From Leptospira bandrabouensis (GTDB lineage: Bacteria; Spirochaetota; Leptospiria; Leptospirales; Leptospiraceae), in contig NZ_RQHT01000013.1 of the NCBI RefSeq assembly GCF_004770905.1, positions 27,466 to 91,465 on the forward strand: 64,000 nucleotides of DNA. Reading direction: 5' to 3'. Both the position numbers and the translations under genes were made by a program. This document shows positions 56,201-64,000 of this stretch, piece by piece; within the stretch, counting starts at the first letter, position 1, and each line of letters opens with the position of its first letter. The notes under the pieces were generated by a model. That model was given only the letters and a program-made list of their open reading frames with translations. It had not been told where the DNA came from and searched no databases.

Positions 56201-59200
56201 AGTGATTCTGATAGAGATACCGTCATGACATATGCGGGGGAAAGGGAATCTAAAAATCCATCCACTTACCTTCCTGACTCACTCAAAGAATATCATTTAT
56301 TAAATACATACTACCAAAACTGGACAGATGATTTATCCCCAGAAGATACAACAAGTCTTGCCAATTGGTTGAATACCAATGGTTATGAGTCAAATCTTAT
56401 GGGTGCTTTCACCAAAGCAGCCAGAATGGATTATCTCCTTAGATCATACTCCGGCGAAAACATTGAAGAATACATAACTTCTGCAGGTAACAAACTGGGA
56501 AGTCCTGTCACAGAAGAAGAAAAACAATCCATTTTACTTAGCCAAGCCGGGCTTTATGACCCAACACATGCGAATGGAATTGATCCATTTTTTACCATCC
56601 AACAAGGGGTGTTTCTAAATTCTTATTCTTACAAAACCGGATTTTCGGAACTGGCTCTTTCTTTAAAAGAAGAGAGTGTGAAACTTGCAGTTGCTAGTAT
56701 TGGATACAAAGCCGAAGAAGATAAGAAAAAATTAGCTTGGGACATTTCCAATAAAGTAGTCAAAGTAGAATCTTACTTAAGTTATACGCAAATTACTCAA
56801 GCGGGACAGGCAACTCCAACAGAAAGTGTACAAGTTACGAACCGCCTGAGAGAGTTAGAATTCCAAGCAGAACACCGTTTAGGAAATTTTTTATCTATCA
56901 TAGAAGAGTATAACAGTTATTCTTATGATACAACCAAAGAAGACCAAAACCCATCTCTCAAAGTATTATTAAAAGAAATCAAAAATTCCGGTTACAGTGT
57001 TCGTGATGCTGTTTATTCCAAAAACGCGAATCTGGAATATGAGTTCCTTGGTGGATTTGATAACGCAAGGAAAGTTGTAGATAATTATGTAAAAAATAAC
57101 CTTCCAGGTCGATCTGCCAATGAAGATCCTTATGCATTGGTCAACCAATCCAAAGGAAGTGTAAGTTCCAATGCATCAAGCATTGTCACAGCAGGGGAAG
57201 AAATTGGTGTTATCTTCAACATCAAACAACAAGCAAACGGAAACTACCTAGCTGAATTAGAAAAATACAAAGAAATTTACGAACAAAGACTCGGTGATTT
57301 TGATACGGCAGAATTGGGATTCAAAAACCAACAAACTGTAGTGACAACAAAACAAAACCAATACAACAACAAACAAGAAGAAGTCAAAACCGCCTATGAC
57401 TTGTTAGAACAATCCTCTAAGGAGATGAGTTTACTTTCTTCTGTTTATGATTATGTAACCATCAAAGATTATTCTACACATGATGGCATTTCTGGGGAGA
57501 GCCAAACAGAGCTCACATCTCCTGTTGATTTGGTACGCAAACGTTACCAAGATGCTGAAAAAGCTGTCACGGATAAACTTGCAGAGATCACTCTATTACA
57601 AAAACGCGCTGATGATCGAATGAAGTTGAGTGAGTTGCAAGCTGACACTGCGGTTGCGGCAAACAAAGCAGAAGCAGAAGAGTGGGCAGAACGTGCCATG
57701 CGTTTTAGCATCGCAGAAACAAAAATCAAAGACAAAATGCAAGAACTCCAAAGGCAGATCAATTCTGCACGTGCTGATTTAGAAGGCACTATGAGTTCCT
57801 TAGTGGGTTCTGGTTTAAACCCTGCCATCCTTGATGGTCGTTTGGACTTTAATGATTCTGGATATAGAAGCCAAGAAACTAGACTCAGAGAATACTATAA
57901 AATTGCCGATGGACTTGCCACGAACAAAATAGGTAGTTGGGATTTTATCCACGGAGGGCGGGGAAGTGTCAATCCGCCTGCTTATTCGGGAGGACTTGCT
58001 TATGTCCACCCAAGTATCAATATCTATGGATACGTAAATACATATGGGAACGGATCTCAATCCGTTGCCGCACAACGAGCATTTGATGGTGTTTGGGTAC
58101 TTGATTTTAACGCTGCTCCGGAGAGTGCCTACCACCGGATGACTTCCTATAACTATGGGGAATATGAAGCTAAAATGAATTATGCCCTTGGGAATGTAAT
58201 GGGTAGGGCGATGTTAATTTTTGCCATTATGTCCCTTGGAAACCCGATGACGGGTATGGAAGCAATCAATCGAAATAAAACTTGGATCGATAGCAAAATT
58301 GCAATTGATAATACTGTTAACACTGCCAGATCACAAGCCAATACATTAAAAAGCCTACAAGAAGAACTTAATAAGTACACAGATATTTCCACCGGCGAAC
58401 AACTCATCGATATGCTGAAAGGCGGACCAGCGAAAGGCTATATTGAAACCGGGTTAGAAGATAGTGATGTGGCATTCCTAACAGGCGCTAGTGGTCAGTT
58501 GAAAAATGGAACCATCAATTGGACAGGTGGAAAAGAACCATTGTCCATTGACCGCCTTGTGGGGAAAAATGGAGATCCTATTATCCAAAAAAGAGCCGTC
58601 AAAGATTCTTATGGTTTATTTATAAGAGAAGGAGTGATTACCGCAGGTTCTCCTTCTACAAGTTCTAATGTTGGTTATGCGAATGATGGCCGTATGGTCA
58701 ATATTATGACATCTGCTGATGAGTTTGTTGGATCTCTTGCTTCTATTTCCAAAACACAATATACAATCGAAAAAGAAGAGTATTATGCTGTCCAAGAAGC
58801 AGCCATTGTCCGTGGTGTCAAAGCAGACAAACGAGAAATTTTAGACGATCGGGATCGTTTTTACTCTGACCTCCTTACAAAAGTGACCGGTGGTACAGGG
58901 AAAAATATTGAATACGATATGTATAAGACGCTCGTGGAGGATTACTACGGTCAAGGGAACGTAACAGACCAACTCTATGCATTGAACGAAAGCCAACAAC
59001 GTGAATACCAACTCAAAGTTTGGGACAATAAAGAAAAAGATTTCCAAGCTAAAAAAGCTGATTGGATCGAAAACGTAAATTATTTGATGAATACTGGTTC
59101 GGCTCGTTTTAACGATATGTTGACATCGTTTAACCAGTCTTGGGACCAGTGGAGACGTGACTTCAAAGAAGAAACCGACAAAGGCAAAGCCGAACATATG

Positions 59201-62200
59201 GCACGCATTGAAGAGGCTTTGAAGAAAAAAACAGATTGGGAAGTGAACTTACTCAACCAAGCAAGAAAAGGCGACCAGTTTGAAATTGATCAAGTGTATG
59301 CTGAGATCCAAAAAACCATCGCCAATATGGGAAGTGTTCCCAACACAGTCCTTCTCCAAAACAATGCTAACAAAATCCTAAACACGATCATGAATAGCAA
59401 ACCCCAAGTTCTAGACAATCGTATGTTAGAACAAGGGATGTATGCGGATGTTCAGTTCTTTGTGGATGAACTACAGAAATCCAAATACGACGAATCCAAT
59501 GTAGAAAAAATGAAGTCTCTAACCAAGGAGATGGAAGACCGCAGTAAACAAATGGCAGTCTTACAAACATTGGACTCGTTATGGTCGTTGCCACTTACCT
59601 TTGAAGCCACGATAGCCGAACAAAACAAAGCCCTAGATGAACAGTTAACGATGCAATTATTGCAGGATAACTTTATCAAGATGGGACCAGGGTATGTGAG
59701 ATCTGCTGTCGATAAGATGGGAAATCCTACATATCAGATACTTCCTACCTATGCTAATTTCTTATATATCAAACCGGATAAATTGCCAACTGTCAAAGAT
59801 TCCAATGGAAAGGAATGGGATCTAACCGATTACCAGTCTTTGCAAGGGAAAGACGCTCCTGCCAGTGCGGAACTTACCACAATGGTTAGACTGGCTCGTA
59901 ACCAGATGCAAACGGACTTCAAACAAACCTTTGATCCTGAAAAGCCAGAAAACCGTGAAGTCGGTTTAACAATGCTTGATCCAAAAGCTATGGCACGAGT
60001 TGCAAAGGCAGCACAATCTGCTTTGGGTCAGTTTGCATCAGATCCTCAGAAAATGCTTCAGTTTAACTCTGCTGATGAAAAAGGCAAAGAAGCCATGATG
60101 GAATCAGCGAAGAATTCGGGTTACTTGGTAGGACCTACAGTGGGCGGAGCCTTCGGAACTCACCACTTCAACCAGTTCTATCCTATTCTTAAGATGAAGG
60201 AGATGTACAACGAGAGCAAAGCAGAAGGGGAAGCTCTCAAAGGTGACGGTTTTGCCAATGCGGTAGGACAAGCTGCCGGAGCATATTTATCTGTGATGTC
60301 TTATGGCTTGATCGATGCAAAAACGATCTCAGGTCAAGTGACCAAGTTCATGCATAAGAATAAAGATACGATTGATACAGTCGTAGAAGTAGCGGCAACG
60401 ATAGCAGTTGCTGCAATATCTATAGTGGGAGCTCCGCTTACAGGAGGAGCTTCTTTAATGGCCGGAGCTGCAATATTAGGCGGACTAGCTGCGTATAAAG
60501 CGGTGCAGGGTGCTTATGAAGGAGGGGTACTTGGTGCAGTGGCGGGAGCTGCAAATTTCGGGAATGTTTATGTTCGCTCTTTTACTGGAGGGGCAGTATC
60601 ATATAATTTAAGCTATAGCTATGATGAAGGTTTTGGAGCAAGTGTAGGAGCAGGATATAAATTAGGGGAAGGGTTGGCTCTTGGCGGAAGTATATCTTAT
60701 AATGAGAAAAGCGGTTTCTCAGGTAGTATTGGCCTACAAATGGGTTTAACCGGCGACAATCGCCTCACCTTAAATGCAGGTTTGAATTTCGATCAGAAAG
60801 GGTTTACAGGAGCTGATGTAGGCTTAGGGATTGGAACAGGTGCTCAGAATAAGAATGGAGACTTTGCTGGATCCTTGGATGTGGGCTTGAGTTATGATAA
60901 GCGAGATGGTTTTGGTCAATCGGTAGGATTCTCTGAGAGCGTAAATAAATACGTCCCTAAAGGAGGTATTAATGTAACTAATACCGCATTTGGTGGCGTG
61001 ACAGCAAATGTGAATTCACCTTCGTTTGGTGGTGTCACCGGTGGAGTGAGTTATAACACAAAGACACATGGTTTTACAGCATCCATCAATGCAATGGGAG
61101 CTAACGCGTTCAATTACGATTTTGAAAGTAGTACCCTATCATCCAATCGAAACTTTATGGGCGATGTAGGGAAGGCTCAAGGTTTAGCGATGGGTGGAGA
61201 ATTAAGTGAGGAAGCGAAGAAAAAACTAGCGGCGACTATGGCTGATGCGCATGGGCGTTATGTGCAAGGTATCTTGGAAGCGAATCCTAACAACAAAGAG
61301 TTAGCGGATGCAGCAGGCGATCCGGATGCGTTCCAGGCTAAGGTGAAGGAACTGGATAAAGACGGTAAATTAAAGCACCCAAGCGACAAGTTTGGAACTG
61401 TAGATTCAGGGAAGTCACGAACTGCCTTTGGAGAGATCGCCGGCTTCTTTGAAGATGTGGGCAGGTCGATCGCCGGTAAAGAAATTAGTTTTGGAAGTGG
61501 TTATATTGATGAGAAAGGAAATTTTCACCAAAGGACTTGCTTCGTTGCTGGAACCAAAATCCATACCAAAGACGGACTCAAGAACATCGAAGACATCCAG
61601 GTTGGGGATTTGGTCTTATCTAAATCGGATGAAACAGGTGAAGTCTCTTACCGCAAGGTAGTGAACACCTTTATCCGCCAAACAGATGCTATTTACACTG
61701 TTTCCTTTGCAGACGGAACTGTCCTTGAAACCACTTGGAACCACCCGTTCCGTGTGAAAAAACAAGGTCATACCTTAGAGAAGTTCTCTATAGAAACTAC
61801 TGATTGGGTGCAGGCAAAAGATTTAAATCCTGGGGATGTGGCTCTTGGTGCGGATGGAAAGGAACTGGTTGTAACAGACATCACCATCGAGGAGCGGATT
61901 GAGACTGTTTATAACTTTGAGGTGGCAGAATATCATACTTACTTCGTGGGAGAAGTCGGGGTTTGGGTGCATAATGCTCCTTCTGGTGAGTATTCCGCTG
62001 ATGTTAACCGAGAAGCATTACTTCAAAAATTTTTGAATGAAAAGGGTGAGAAAGAACTTCTAAAGGACTACGAAAGTGCAAGTAAAGCTATTACAGCCAT
62101 CAATAAGAAAGTTTGGCTATTTACTTCGGACGATTCGAAAAAGGAAATGGTTCTGAAAGCTGCGCTCGAAGCAGATAATTATGAAGAATCTGTGATTCTT

Positions 62201-62848
62201 ATAGATCAAGCCGTGCAGCAAGGGCTTCTTAAAAAAGGTGATATCGCTGATATATTGGACAGGGCACAGATTGTTCGACCTTCAGAGGAACAACGATCAG
62301 CTACTTTAAATCCAATTGTAAGTCAAACTTTGACTGACAAGGGCTGTTCTACATGTATCAGAGAACTAAAAAATGGCCAAGTTGCTGTTCACAATCCTTC
62401 AACAATTCAGATTGTCGAAGGAGATTTCGGGCGAGATACACTTCAATGGAGAAAAATTGGAAATTTTGATGACAAAGTGCACTATACAGGTGGTGATCAA
62501 CCTAACCGTGTTGACTTGGACAGGGATTACAATGAAAATCTCACTTGGTACGGTCCGAATGCAAAATTTTCTGTTGATGAAGTAAGAATTGGTGAACCAA
62601 ATAATGGCTCTAGAATAACTCTCACAGTGTATACCCCACGTGGTCCTGAAAAAGTTACACTAAAGCATTTTAATCAAATTAATTCTCAAATTTACAATGC
62701 AAGAGGTACCGAAAAGATATTTGACAGTGGAACATACCTAGGTAGAACTAATAGGATTATTGGCTTAACAACTGGTCCTCATTTGCATGGAGAAGTTGAA
62801 CCAGGCAGCGAACGAAGTGACTTTAGAATGCGTATGGAGGGGAGATAA
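50219..62848 (+). CDS. Giant TIGR04388-like protein with Hint domain and variable C-terminal tip
   Basis: This is a 4209-residue protein. A hydrophobic N-terminal segment (about 20-45, AILSIIIFEMTFGSFVLGLIG) is followed by Trp/Glu-rich repeats and very long coiled-coil, helical regions up to about 3380. A strongly hydrophobic Gly/Ala stretch (about 3385-3445) follows, then a Gly/Ser-rich beta-like region (about 3460-3640). A Hint domain (Cys3774 to Asn3919) and a 290-residue tip end the protein. The tip has C4043xxC4046 and ends with GTYLGRTN and TTGPHLHGEV (His4188, His4190), the closing motif of M23/LytM peptidases; the first metal-binding histidine is not obvious. The layout of long stalk, Hint and variable tip is that of a polymorphic toxin. 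Family naming is from memory of leptospiral proteins. Confidence 0.85.
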   Translation: MTKTQKRQLKKTKHALFKGLKSAILSIIIFEMTFGSFVLGLIGQENRFRDLWRKGTDGQMDRQFEQANHATSEEEFNKLVGRGLGVVRGDWEARAEVELEKELRAFADPEEKKREREKLEVEKGLAKEEWEEEVQREIDERRGFWKVYLQSPQLERVWNLVDRAGLVLGMAQADAAAKAGATAVDKVKIWDETINAVSSNIQTDWEQSLEEVFLEVQGGLTFSSEVERLAFESELARLKEQYLADYEYEESSLLSSKRMYFVSQQNQNEDMANRLAQETNPSELAKLLVERTKQQIAQNGGVFVYGENTLPNQVALNFQNGDEAYQEKVLKALEEGQGLWQKAIDEMILGKLRYDRDVEMQWRSGEADWTNAYGQLVKAREEWVATVQKQIQEGLKQWDASEATMVQNKAKAIEELDRTLATNKSSWDAHVRGITDVITVGADTLSTIASNLDWFEDALARAEAPGSGYNSSVVAEYRQQRDYWKGLETRYRNLVAATQNQIHDQDIRGTGVGQGLLVNAGGSDPYVLSVQEFELKLAREELKLLEAKRDRAKAVYDYAVGNVGQKTAAQIAAELDTIRQNFKAKEAAYLSLLSELNGSGSSVFGTPGMDPNSSVETGSTVTNPDTILNQLTEQNRILEEKRKALELARASMGDASVAYEAALKIQVLIRNPGMLGQIGDLTSDSSAIQGNTGLRGEIVQAQEELERQREVLRQQERKMYELQYERENAFRSQTFYAEINQRVLEFEKLKENRTLLVAVLDGDGTLEEKIDSLLAGDKLVQLYGNQVSVQVKQSLETWKASLAGLDSSVVTAVTSHDNSITNLITKINLLDVTQLETTTNQIPTFVNQYENIISRLYADSRLDASYLNAESIIPTYEYLQSLTSSSGDALSLGKEGINELKTAMANYQSYVSANVGNQGSLAYSAKIVELEQAIGTAVNKIDQYNQYIAEVSKTVQYLNVNVLDALSKTDAIVDATLTGSERATTKENFRTLRGDESNLSAGMLTSLNGVGTLFSDSIQAMGHYGQMNLVFRNALEDRNNKTKQVSDGLVSLFDGFELEYRAKEVELTFLLDETGDEAKLTALQKQAEQKKKVAGAEVNAKAMEMLLGYLGNLGEGDRNVESIYLRMLKDSEVISQDTKTDASSILERRAMATVLEFFRSSRGAFANYIAGSGYDDFIEDMGRQKDYADALLSFYESGKEYTATEREEIRWNGSANEKKFLKESFSYGESFFFQAANGQVAREIAVSQKVDDFVSRVRSGEVLSILKEEYFKRQENKATGLLKELHDAVSGLDDITASRLLSDSFRIGNSTDRDSSEETRRANLLSGHLANNPGTPRAQLSSLLDVGKLIEIFGEKEGLAIHSEISNKILNIDNSAAEIIEKSQLLNPRHVAIESEYPSYLDFFNDTKKTGYTAEIQKLEQYLTLKDFEDTSQPILDSNLQLTGYEKPFAGLDYSELETIKTSLDGMIANWGTIKSELESAHADYMQILTTWRAATPGTEEYAELAEEVSEKLKDFSAKQMQATDYVRELTIQLEEATEKSQSLLAEYKSSIGIADKTLLTISSFGKINSALPGFYDYFNSAEGRPKYHFVFQDGPLGLSVNIQEKLADLEAEALFQKTSVSNQLEQLATLNSFSETMYKGITFSDQYLALYARRKDSEEAGEDYLENLDERIVVYASAANQNTISQENLISYTKGIREFLTAKAARGEEVNASLWESLANAEVFTKEMAGLKYYQSLSTADKADTAKLKTDYEESKSTRETAEEAAKLFAELRSMIDGLETQGLPLDQSMDQIGLSLTKFETLKTKLDQSGYSLDSSIISGMDNLKTFAWENQKVILAKAYLGTIANNGTIDKFLSDVKSGKFVLPGPSGKLERTANFLGAALTETQITEIEELITPYDLQARLLRTSNLAQVDSLLLTYDEDLRDAGKELALRQSLSRIQTSLAQGTIPNLTQYPAELKNYILTATFEDYATRNVDMGVQTLANEFASLMRLSDSDRDTVMTYAGERESKNPSTYLPDSLKEYHLLNTYYQNWTDDLSPEDTTSLANWLNTNGYESNLMGAFTKAARMDYLLRSYSGENIEEYITSAGNKLGSPVTEEEKQSILLSQAGLYDPTHANGIDPFFTIQQGVFLNSYSYKTGFSELALSLKEESVKLAVASIGYKAEEDKKKLAWDISNKVVKVESYLSYTQITQAGQATPTESVQVTNRLRELEFQAEHRLGNFLSIIEEYNSYSYDTTKEDQNPSLKVLLKEIKNSGYSVRDAVYSKNANLEYEFLGGFDNARKVVDNYVKNNLPGRSANEDPYALVNQSKGSVSSNASSIVTAGEEIGVIFNIKQQANGNYLAELEKYKEIYEQRLGDFDTAELGFKNQQTVVTTKQNQYNNKQEEVKTAYDLLEQSSKEMSLLSSVYDYVTIKDYSTHDGISGESQTELTSPVDLVRKRYQDAEKAVTDKLAEITLLQKRADDRMKLSELQADTAVAANKAEAEEWAERAMRFSIAETKIKDKMQELQRQINSARADLEGTMSSLVGSGLNPAILDGRLDFNDSGYRSQETRLREYYKIADGLATNKIGSWDFIHGGRGSVNPPAYSGGLAYVHPSINIYGYVNTYGNGSQSVAAQRAFDGVWVLDFNAAPESAYHRMTSYNYGEYEAKMNYALGNVMGRAMLIFAIMSLGNPMTGMEAINRNKTWIDSKIAIDNTVNTARSQANTLKSLQEELNKYTDISTGEQLIDMLKGGPAKGYIETGLEDSDVAFLTGASGQLKNGTINWTGGKEPLSIDRLVGKNGDPIIQKRAVKDSYGLFIREGVITAGSPSTSSNVGYANDGRMVNIMTSADEFVGSLASISKTQYTIEKEEYYAVQEAAIVRGVKADKREILDDRDRFYSDLLTKVTGGTGKNIEYDMYKTLVEDYYGQGNVTDQLYALNESQQREYQLKVWDNKEKDFQAKKADWIENVNYLMNTGSARFNDMLTSFNQSWDQWRRDFKEETDKGKAEHMARIEEALKKKTDWEVNLLNQARKGDQFEIDQVYAEIQKTIANMGSVPNTVLLQNNANKILNTIMNSKPQVLDNRMLEQGMYADVQFFVDELQKSKYDESNVEKMKSLTKEMEDRSKQMAVLQTLDSLWSLPLTFEATIAEQNKALDEQLTMQLLQDNFIKMGPGYVRSAVDKMGNPTYQILPTYANFLYIKPDKLPTVKDSNGKEWDLTDYQSLQGKDAPASAELTTMVRLARNQMQTDFKQTFDPEKPENREVGLTMLDPKAMARVAKAAQSALGQFASDPQKMLQFNSADEKGKEAMMESAKNSGYLVGPTVGGAFGTHHFNQFYPILKMKEMYNESKAEGEALKGDGFANAVGQAAGAYLSVMSYGLIDAKTISGQVTKFMHKNKDTIDTVVEVAATIAVAAISIVGAPLTGGASLMAGAAILGGLAAYKAVQGAYEGGVLGAVAGAANFGNVYVRSFTGGAVSYNLSYSYDEGFGASVGAGYKLGEGLALGGSISYNEKSGFSGSIGLQMGLTGDNRLTLNAGLNFDQKGFTGADVGLGIGTGAQNKNGDFAGSLDVGLSYDKRDGFGQSVGFSESVNKYVPKGGINVTNTAFGGVTANVNSPSFGGVTGGVSYNTKTHGFTASINAMGANAFNYDFESSTLSSNRNFMGDVGKAQGLAMGGELSEEAKKKLAATMADAHGRYVQGILEANPNNKELADAAGDPDAFQAKVKELDKDGKLKHPSDKFGTVDSGKSRTAFGEIAGFFEDVGRSIAGKEISFGSGYIDEKGNFHQRTCFVAGTKIHTKDGLKNIEDIQVGDLVLSKSDETGEVSYRKVVNTFIRQTDAIYTVSFADGTVLETTWNHPFRVKKQGHTLEKFSIETTDWVQAKDLNPGDVALGADGKELVVTDITIEERIETVYNFEVAEYHTYFVGEVGVWVHNAPSGEYSADVNREALLQKFLNEKGEKELLKDYESASKAITAINKKVWLFTSDDSKKEMVLKAALEADNYEESVILIDQAVQQGLLKKGDIADILDRAQIVRPSEEQRSATLNPIVSQTLTDKGCSTCIRELKNGQVAVHNPSTIQIVEGDFGRDTLQWRKIGNFDDKVHYTGGDQPNRVDLDRDYNENLTWYGPNAKFSVDEVRIGEPNNGSRITLTVYTPRGPEKVTLKHFNQINSQIYNARGTEKIFDSGTYLGRTNRIIGLTTGPHLHGEVEPGSERSDFRMRMEGR
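61538..61975 (+). other. Hint autoprocessing domain inside the giant protein
   Basis: The domain begins TCFVAGTKIHTKDGLKNIED with the catalytic Cys3774. It has the TxxH-type block TWNHPFRV (His3842) and closes with YFVGEVGVWVHNA, His3918-Asn3919. The residue after Asn is Ala, not Cys/Ser/Thr, so protein splicing is not expected. Cleavage that frees the tip is, as in pretoxin Hint domains. Confidence 0.88.
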
Positions 62849-62854
62849 TTTCGC

Positions 62855-63391
62855 ATGAATCAAAAAAAAGTTGGAATCGTTGCATTCTTTATGCTTATCT
62901 CCGCACTTTTTGCATGCGACAAAAAAAATAGTGAGATAGAAATCAAACCGATGACAAAAGCGATTTTGGATTCCTTTCAAGATAAGGATGAGAAGAGACT
63001 GTCCGAATTGCTTGCTGACAAAGTTTATTTTCAGGTAGTTGAGATGGAGAATGTATTTTCTAAACCAAAAGCTGGCTGGTATACAAGCCCTGCCATGAAG
63101 TATATTCTAGATACTAAATCATTTCGTAAAAGCTTTAATTTGGATGAAATTTCGAAAGAGACAGGTTACTTAAAAGATGCATATTCGATTAGAGATATCT
63201 TTATTTTACAAGCAAATTCGATTAAGGAGTGTTACAAAGGTTGCAATAAAATTGTATATGAAATTGAAGGAAAAAATTATCCAGCAGGAATTTTGACAGC
63301 AGAATATGAGAGTCTTAAATATGCAATTTTTATGTTTTGCTTAAATTCCAATGAATGCCGTATACTCCGGATACAAGTTGATTTTAAATAG
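62855..63391 (+). CDS. Small lipoprotein, candidate immunity protein for the giant protein's tip
   Basis: This 178-residue lipoprotein has the signal VAFFMLISALFACDKK (Cys21). The mature part has a helix-rich start MTKAILDSFQDKDEKRLSEL and four later cysteines (ECYKGCNKI, FCLNSNECRI). It starts six bases after the giant gene stop, and its ribosome-binding site GGAGGGGA lies inside the end of that gene, so translation is coupled. AT content is higher than upstream. No known family was recognised. A periplasmic immunity role is inferred from position, size and lipidation. Confidence 0.75.
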   Translation: MNQKKVGIVAFFMLISALFACDKKNSEIEIKPMTKAILDSFQDKDEKRLSELLADKVYFQVVEMENVFSKPKAGWYTSPAMKYILDTKSFRKSFNLDEISKETGYLKDAYSIRDIFILQANSIKECYKGCNKIVYEIEGKNYPAGILTAEYESLKYAIFMFCLNSNECRILRIQVDFK

Positions 63392-63395
63392 TGTT

Positions 63396-63665
63396 GAGCC
63401 TCCCCAAAACTATAATAGCGAACAAAATGTTCGTTAAGTTAAACACTTATTGCAAACGGGAACTGATTTTGAAGACAAAATATAATCGAAAACCATCGAT
63501 TTCTAATGATTCACAAAGACTTTGTTCCAAAAATGAGTGATCAGTTGGTAGCTAGGATATAAGGAATCCTTCTCTTCTATAGAAGAGATTACTTCAGCAA
63601 AGATTGCAAACCGAAGTGTAAAAGAGAATTAATCTCTCTTAAGCGCTTTTCGTCCAAGAGTAGGT
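63396..63665 (+). repeat. Tandem direct repeat, copy 1 (270 bp)
   Basis: The unit starts GAGCCTCCCCAAAACTATAA and ends with AGAGTAGGT before copy 2. It contains the inverted repeat CGAACA-3-TGTTCG near its start, the perfect palindrome TCTCTTCTATAGAAGAGA (63571-63588) and a third hairpin AAGAGA-7-TCTCTT. There is no open frame. Confidence 0.85.
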
Positions 63666-63946
63666 GAGCCTCGCCAAAACTATAATAGCGAACAAGATGT
63701 TCGTTAAGTTAGACGCTGGATGCAAACAGGAACGGTTTTGAAGATAAAAAACAAACGGAAGTCATCGATTTCTAGTGATTAACGAAGACTTTGTTCCCAA
63801 AATGAGTGTTCCGTTGGTAGCTAGGACATAAGGAATCCTTCTCTTCTATAGAAGAGATTATTTAAGCAAAGGTTGCAAACAATCATTACAAACCGAAGTG
63901 TAAAAGAGAGTGATCTCTCTTAGGCGCTTTTCTTCCAGGAGTAGGT
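63666..63946 (+). repeat. Tandem direct repeat, copy 2 (281 bp)
   Basis: The unit matches copy 1 along its whole length with scattered substitutions, a 2-base loss and a 13-base insertion (AATCATTACAAAC) near the third hairpin. The palindrome TCTCTTCTATAGAAGAGA is fully kept (63840-63857). The third hairpin is improved to AAGAGAG-TGAT-CTCTCTT, which suggests selection on structure. Confidence 0.85.
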
Positions 63947-64000
63947 GTGGTAGAGACCGCCTAATACGGGAGTGGATTCCAAGTGGCAGTTTCCATCTCG

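Larger units (their letters stand above)
63392..64000. other. Non-coding repeat region downstream of the toxin/immunity pair
   Basis: No convincing reading frame was seen in these 609 bases. They consist of two diverged direct repeats (listed separately) and 54 further bases at the window edge that do not match the repeat start. Confidence 0.6.

Noticed and set aside
61538..61975. True splicing intein
   Set aside because: The residue after the terminal His-Asn is Ala, with no Cys/Ser/Thr nucleophile; there is no homing endonuclease, and the context is a C-terminal tip.
63396..63946. Integron attC sites (GTTAAAC and GTTAGAC near the start of the repeats fit GTTRRRY)
   Set aside because: No matching RYYYAAC partner was found at attC distance, no cassette genes lie between the copies, and no integrase gene is in the window.
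63396..63946. CRISPR array
   Set aside because: There are only two copies, each about 270 bp, directly adjacent without short unique spacers, and no cas genes.

Overview
The window looks like part of a leptospiral genome, probably a saprophytic Leptospira. The support is a low G+C, spirochaete style of coding, and many lipoproteins with relaxed lipoboxes (for example Q-Cys or N-Cys before the cleavage site). It also includes large families of DISM-type sensors, Ig-like lipoproteins and a giant protein of the TIGR04388 type. Genus-level assignment is recognition, not a computed result. No tRNA, rRNA, insertion sequence or CRISPR array was seen.

Region 1 (1-7.9 kb): the end of a haem-uptake operon (ABC ATPase, hmuS). 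It is followed by two minus-strand signalling proteins: a MASE3-type histidine kinase and a 7TMR-DISM/PP2C phosphatase. Then come a short DUF1508 gene, ppnP, two TetR regulators and a thioesterase. One TetR/thioesterase pair shares a divergent promoter with two clear operators.

Region 2 (7.9-12.1 kb): a replicon maintenance region. parA and parB lie between two paralogous HTH_36/Rep-like genes that point outward. Two identical 20-bp palindromes flank parA (candidate parS/operators). Non-coding sequence upstream of the two rep-like genes is conserved and mirrored. This suggests that the contig is a second chromosome or large plasmid and that its origin is here; that is inference.

Region 3 (12.1-32 kb): mostly ordinary chromosomal functions. 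They are a YheT-type hydrolase, opgG-X-opgH for periplasmic glucans, two paralogous lipoproteins, a REC-GGDEF response regulator and srkA. There are also a TrmH methyltransferase, a DHFR-like reductase with its divergent TetR, a PAS histidine kinase, an adaptor/FtsX permease/ATPase export operon and a DUF167 protein.

Region 4 (32.4-50.1 kb): an ammonium transporter fused to a class III cyclase with adenylate-cyclase specificity residues, and a MORN protein. A tightly overlapping seven-gene operon follows, with TPR proteins, a foldase-like lipoprotein, two Ig-like lipoproteins and two RND pump subunits. A lipoprotein-TolC-adaptor operon meets it head-on, so together they encode a complete tripartite envelope pump.

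Region 5 (50.2-64 kb): a 4209-residue giant protein ends in a Hint autoprocessing domain and a variable tip with a degenerate M23/LytM-like ending. It is followed at once by a small translationally coupled lipoprotein. This has the layout of a polymorphic toxin with a periplasmic immunity protein. Two diverged tandem copies of a roughly 270-bp non-coding, palindrome-rich repeat lie downstream.
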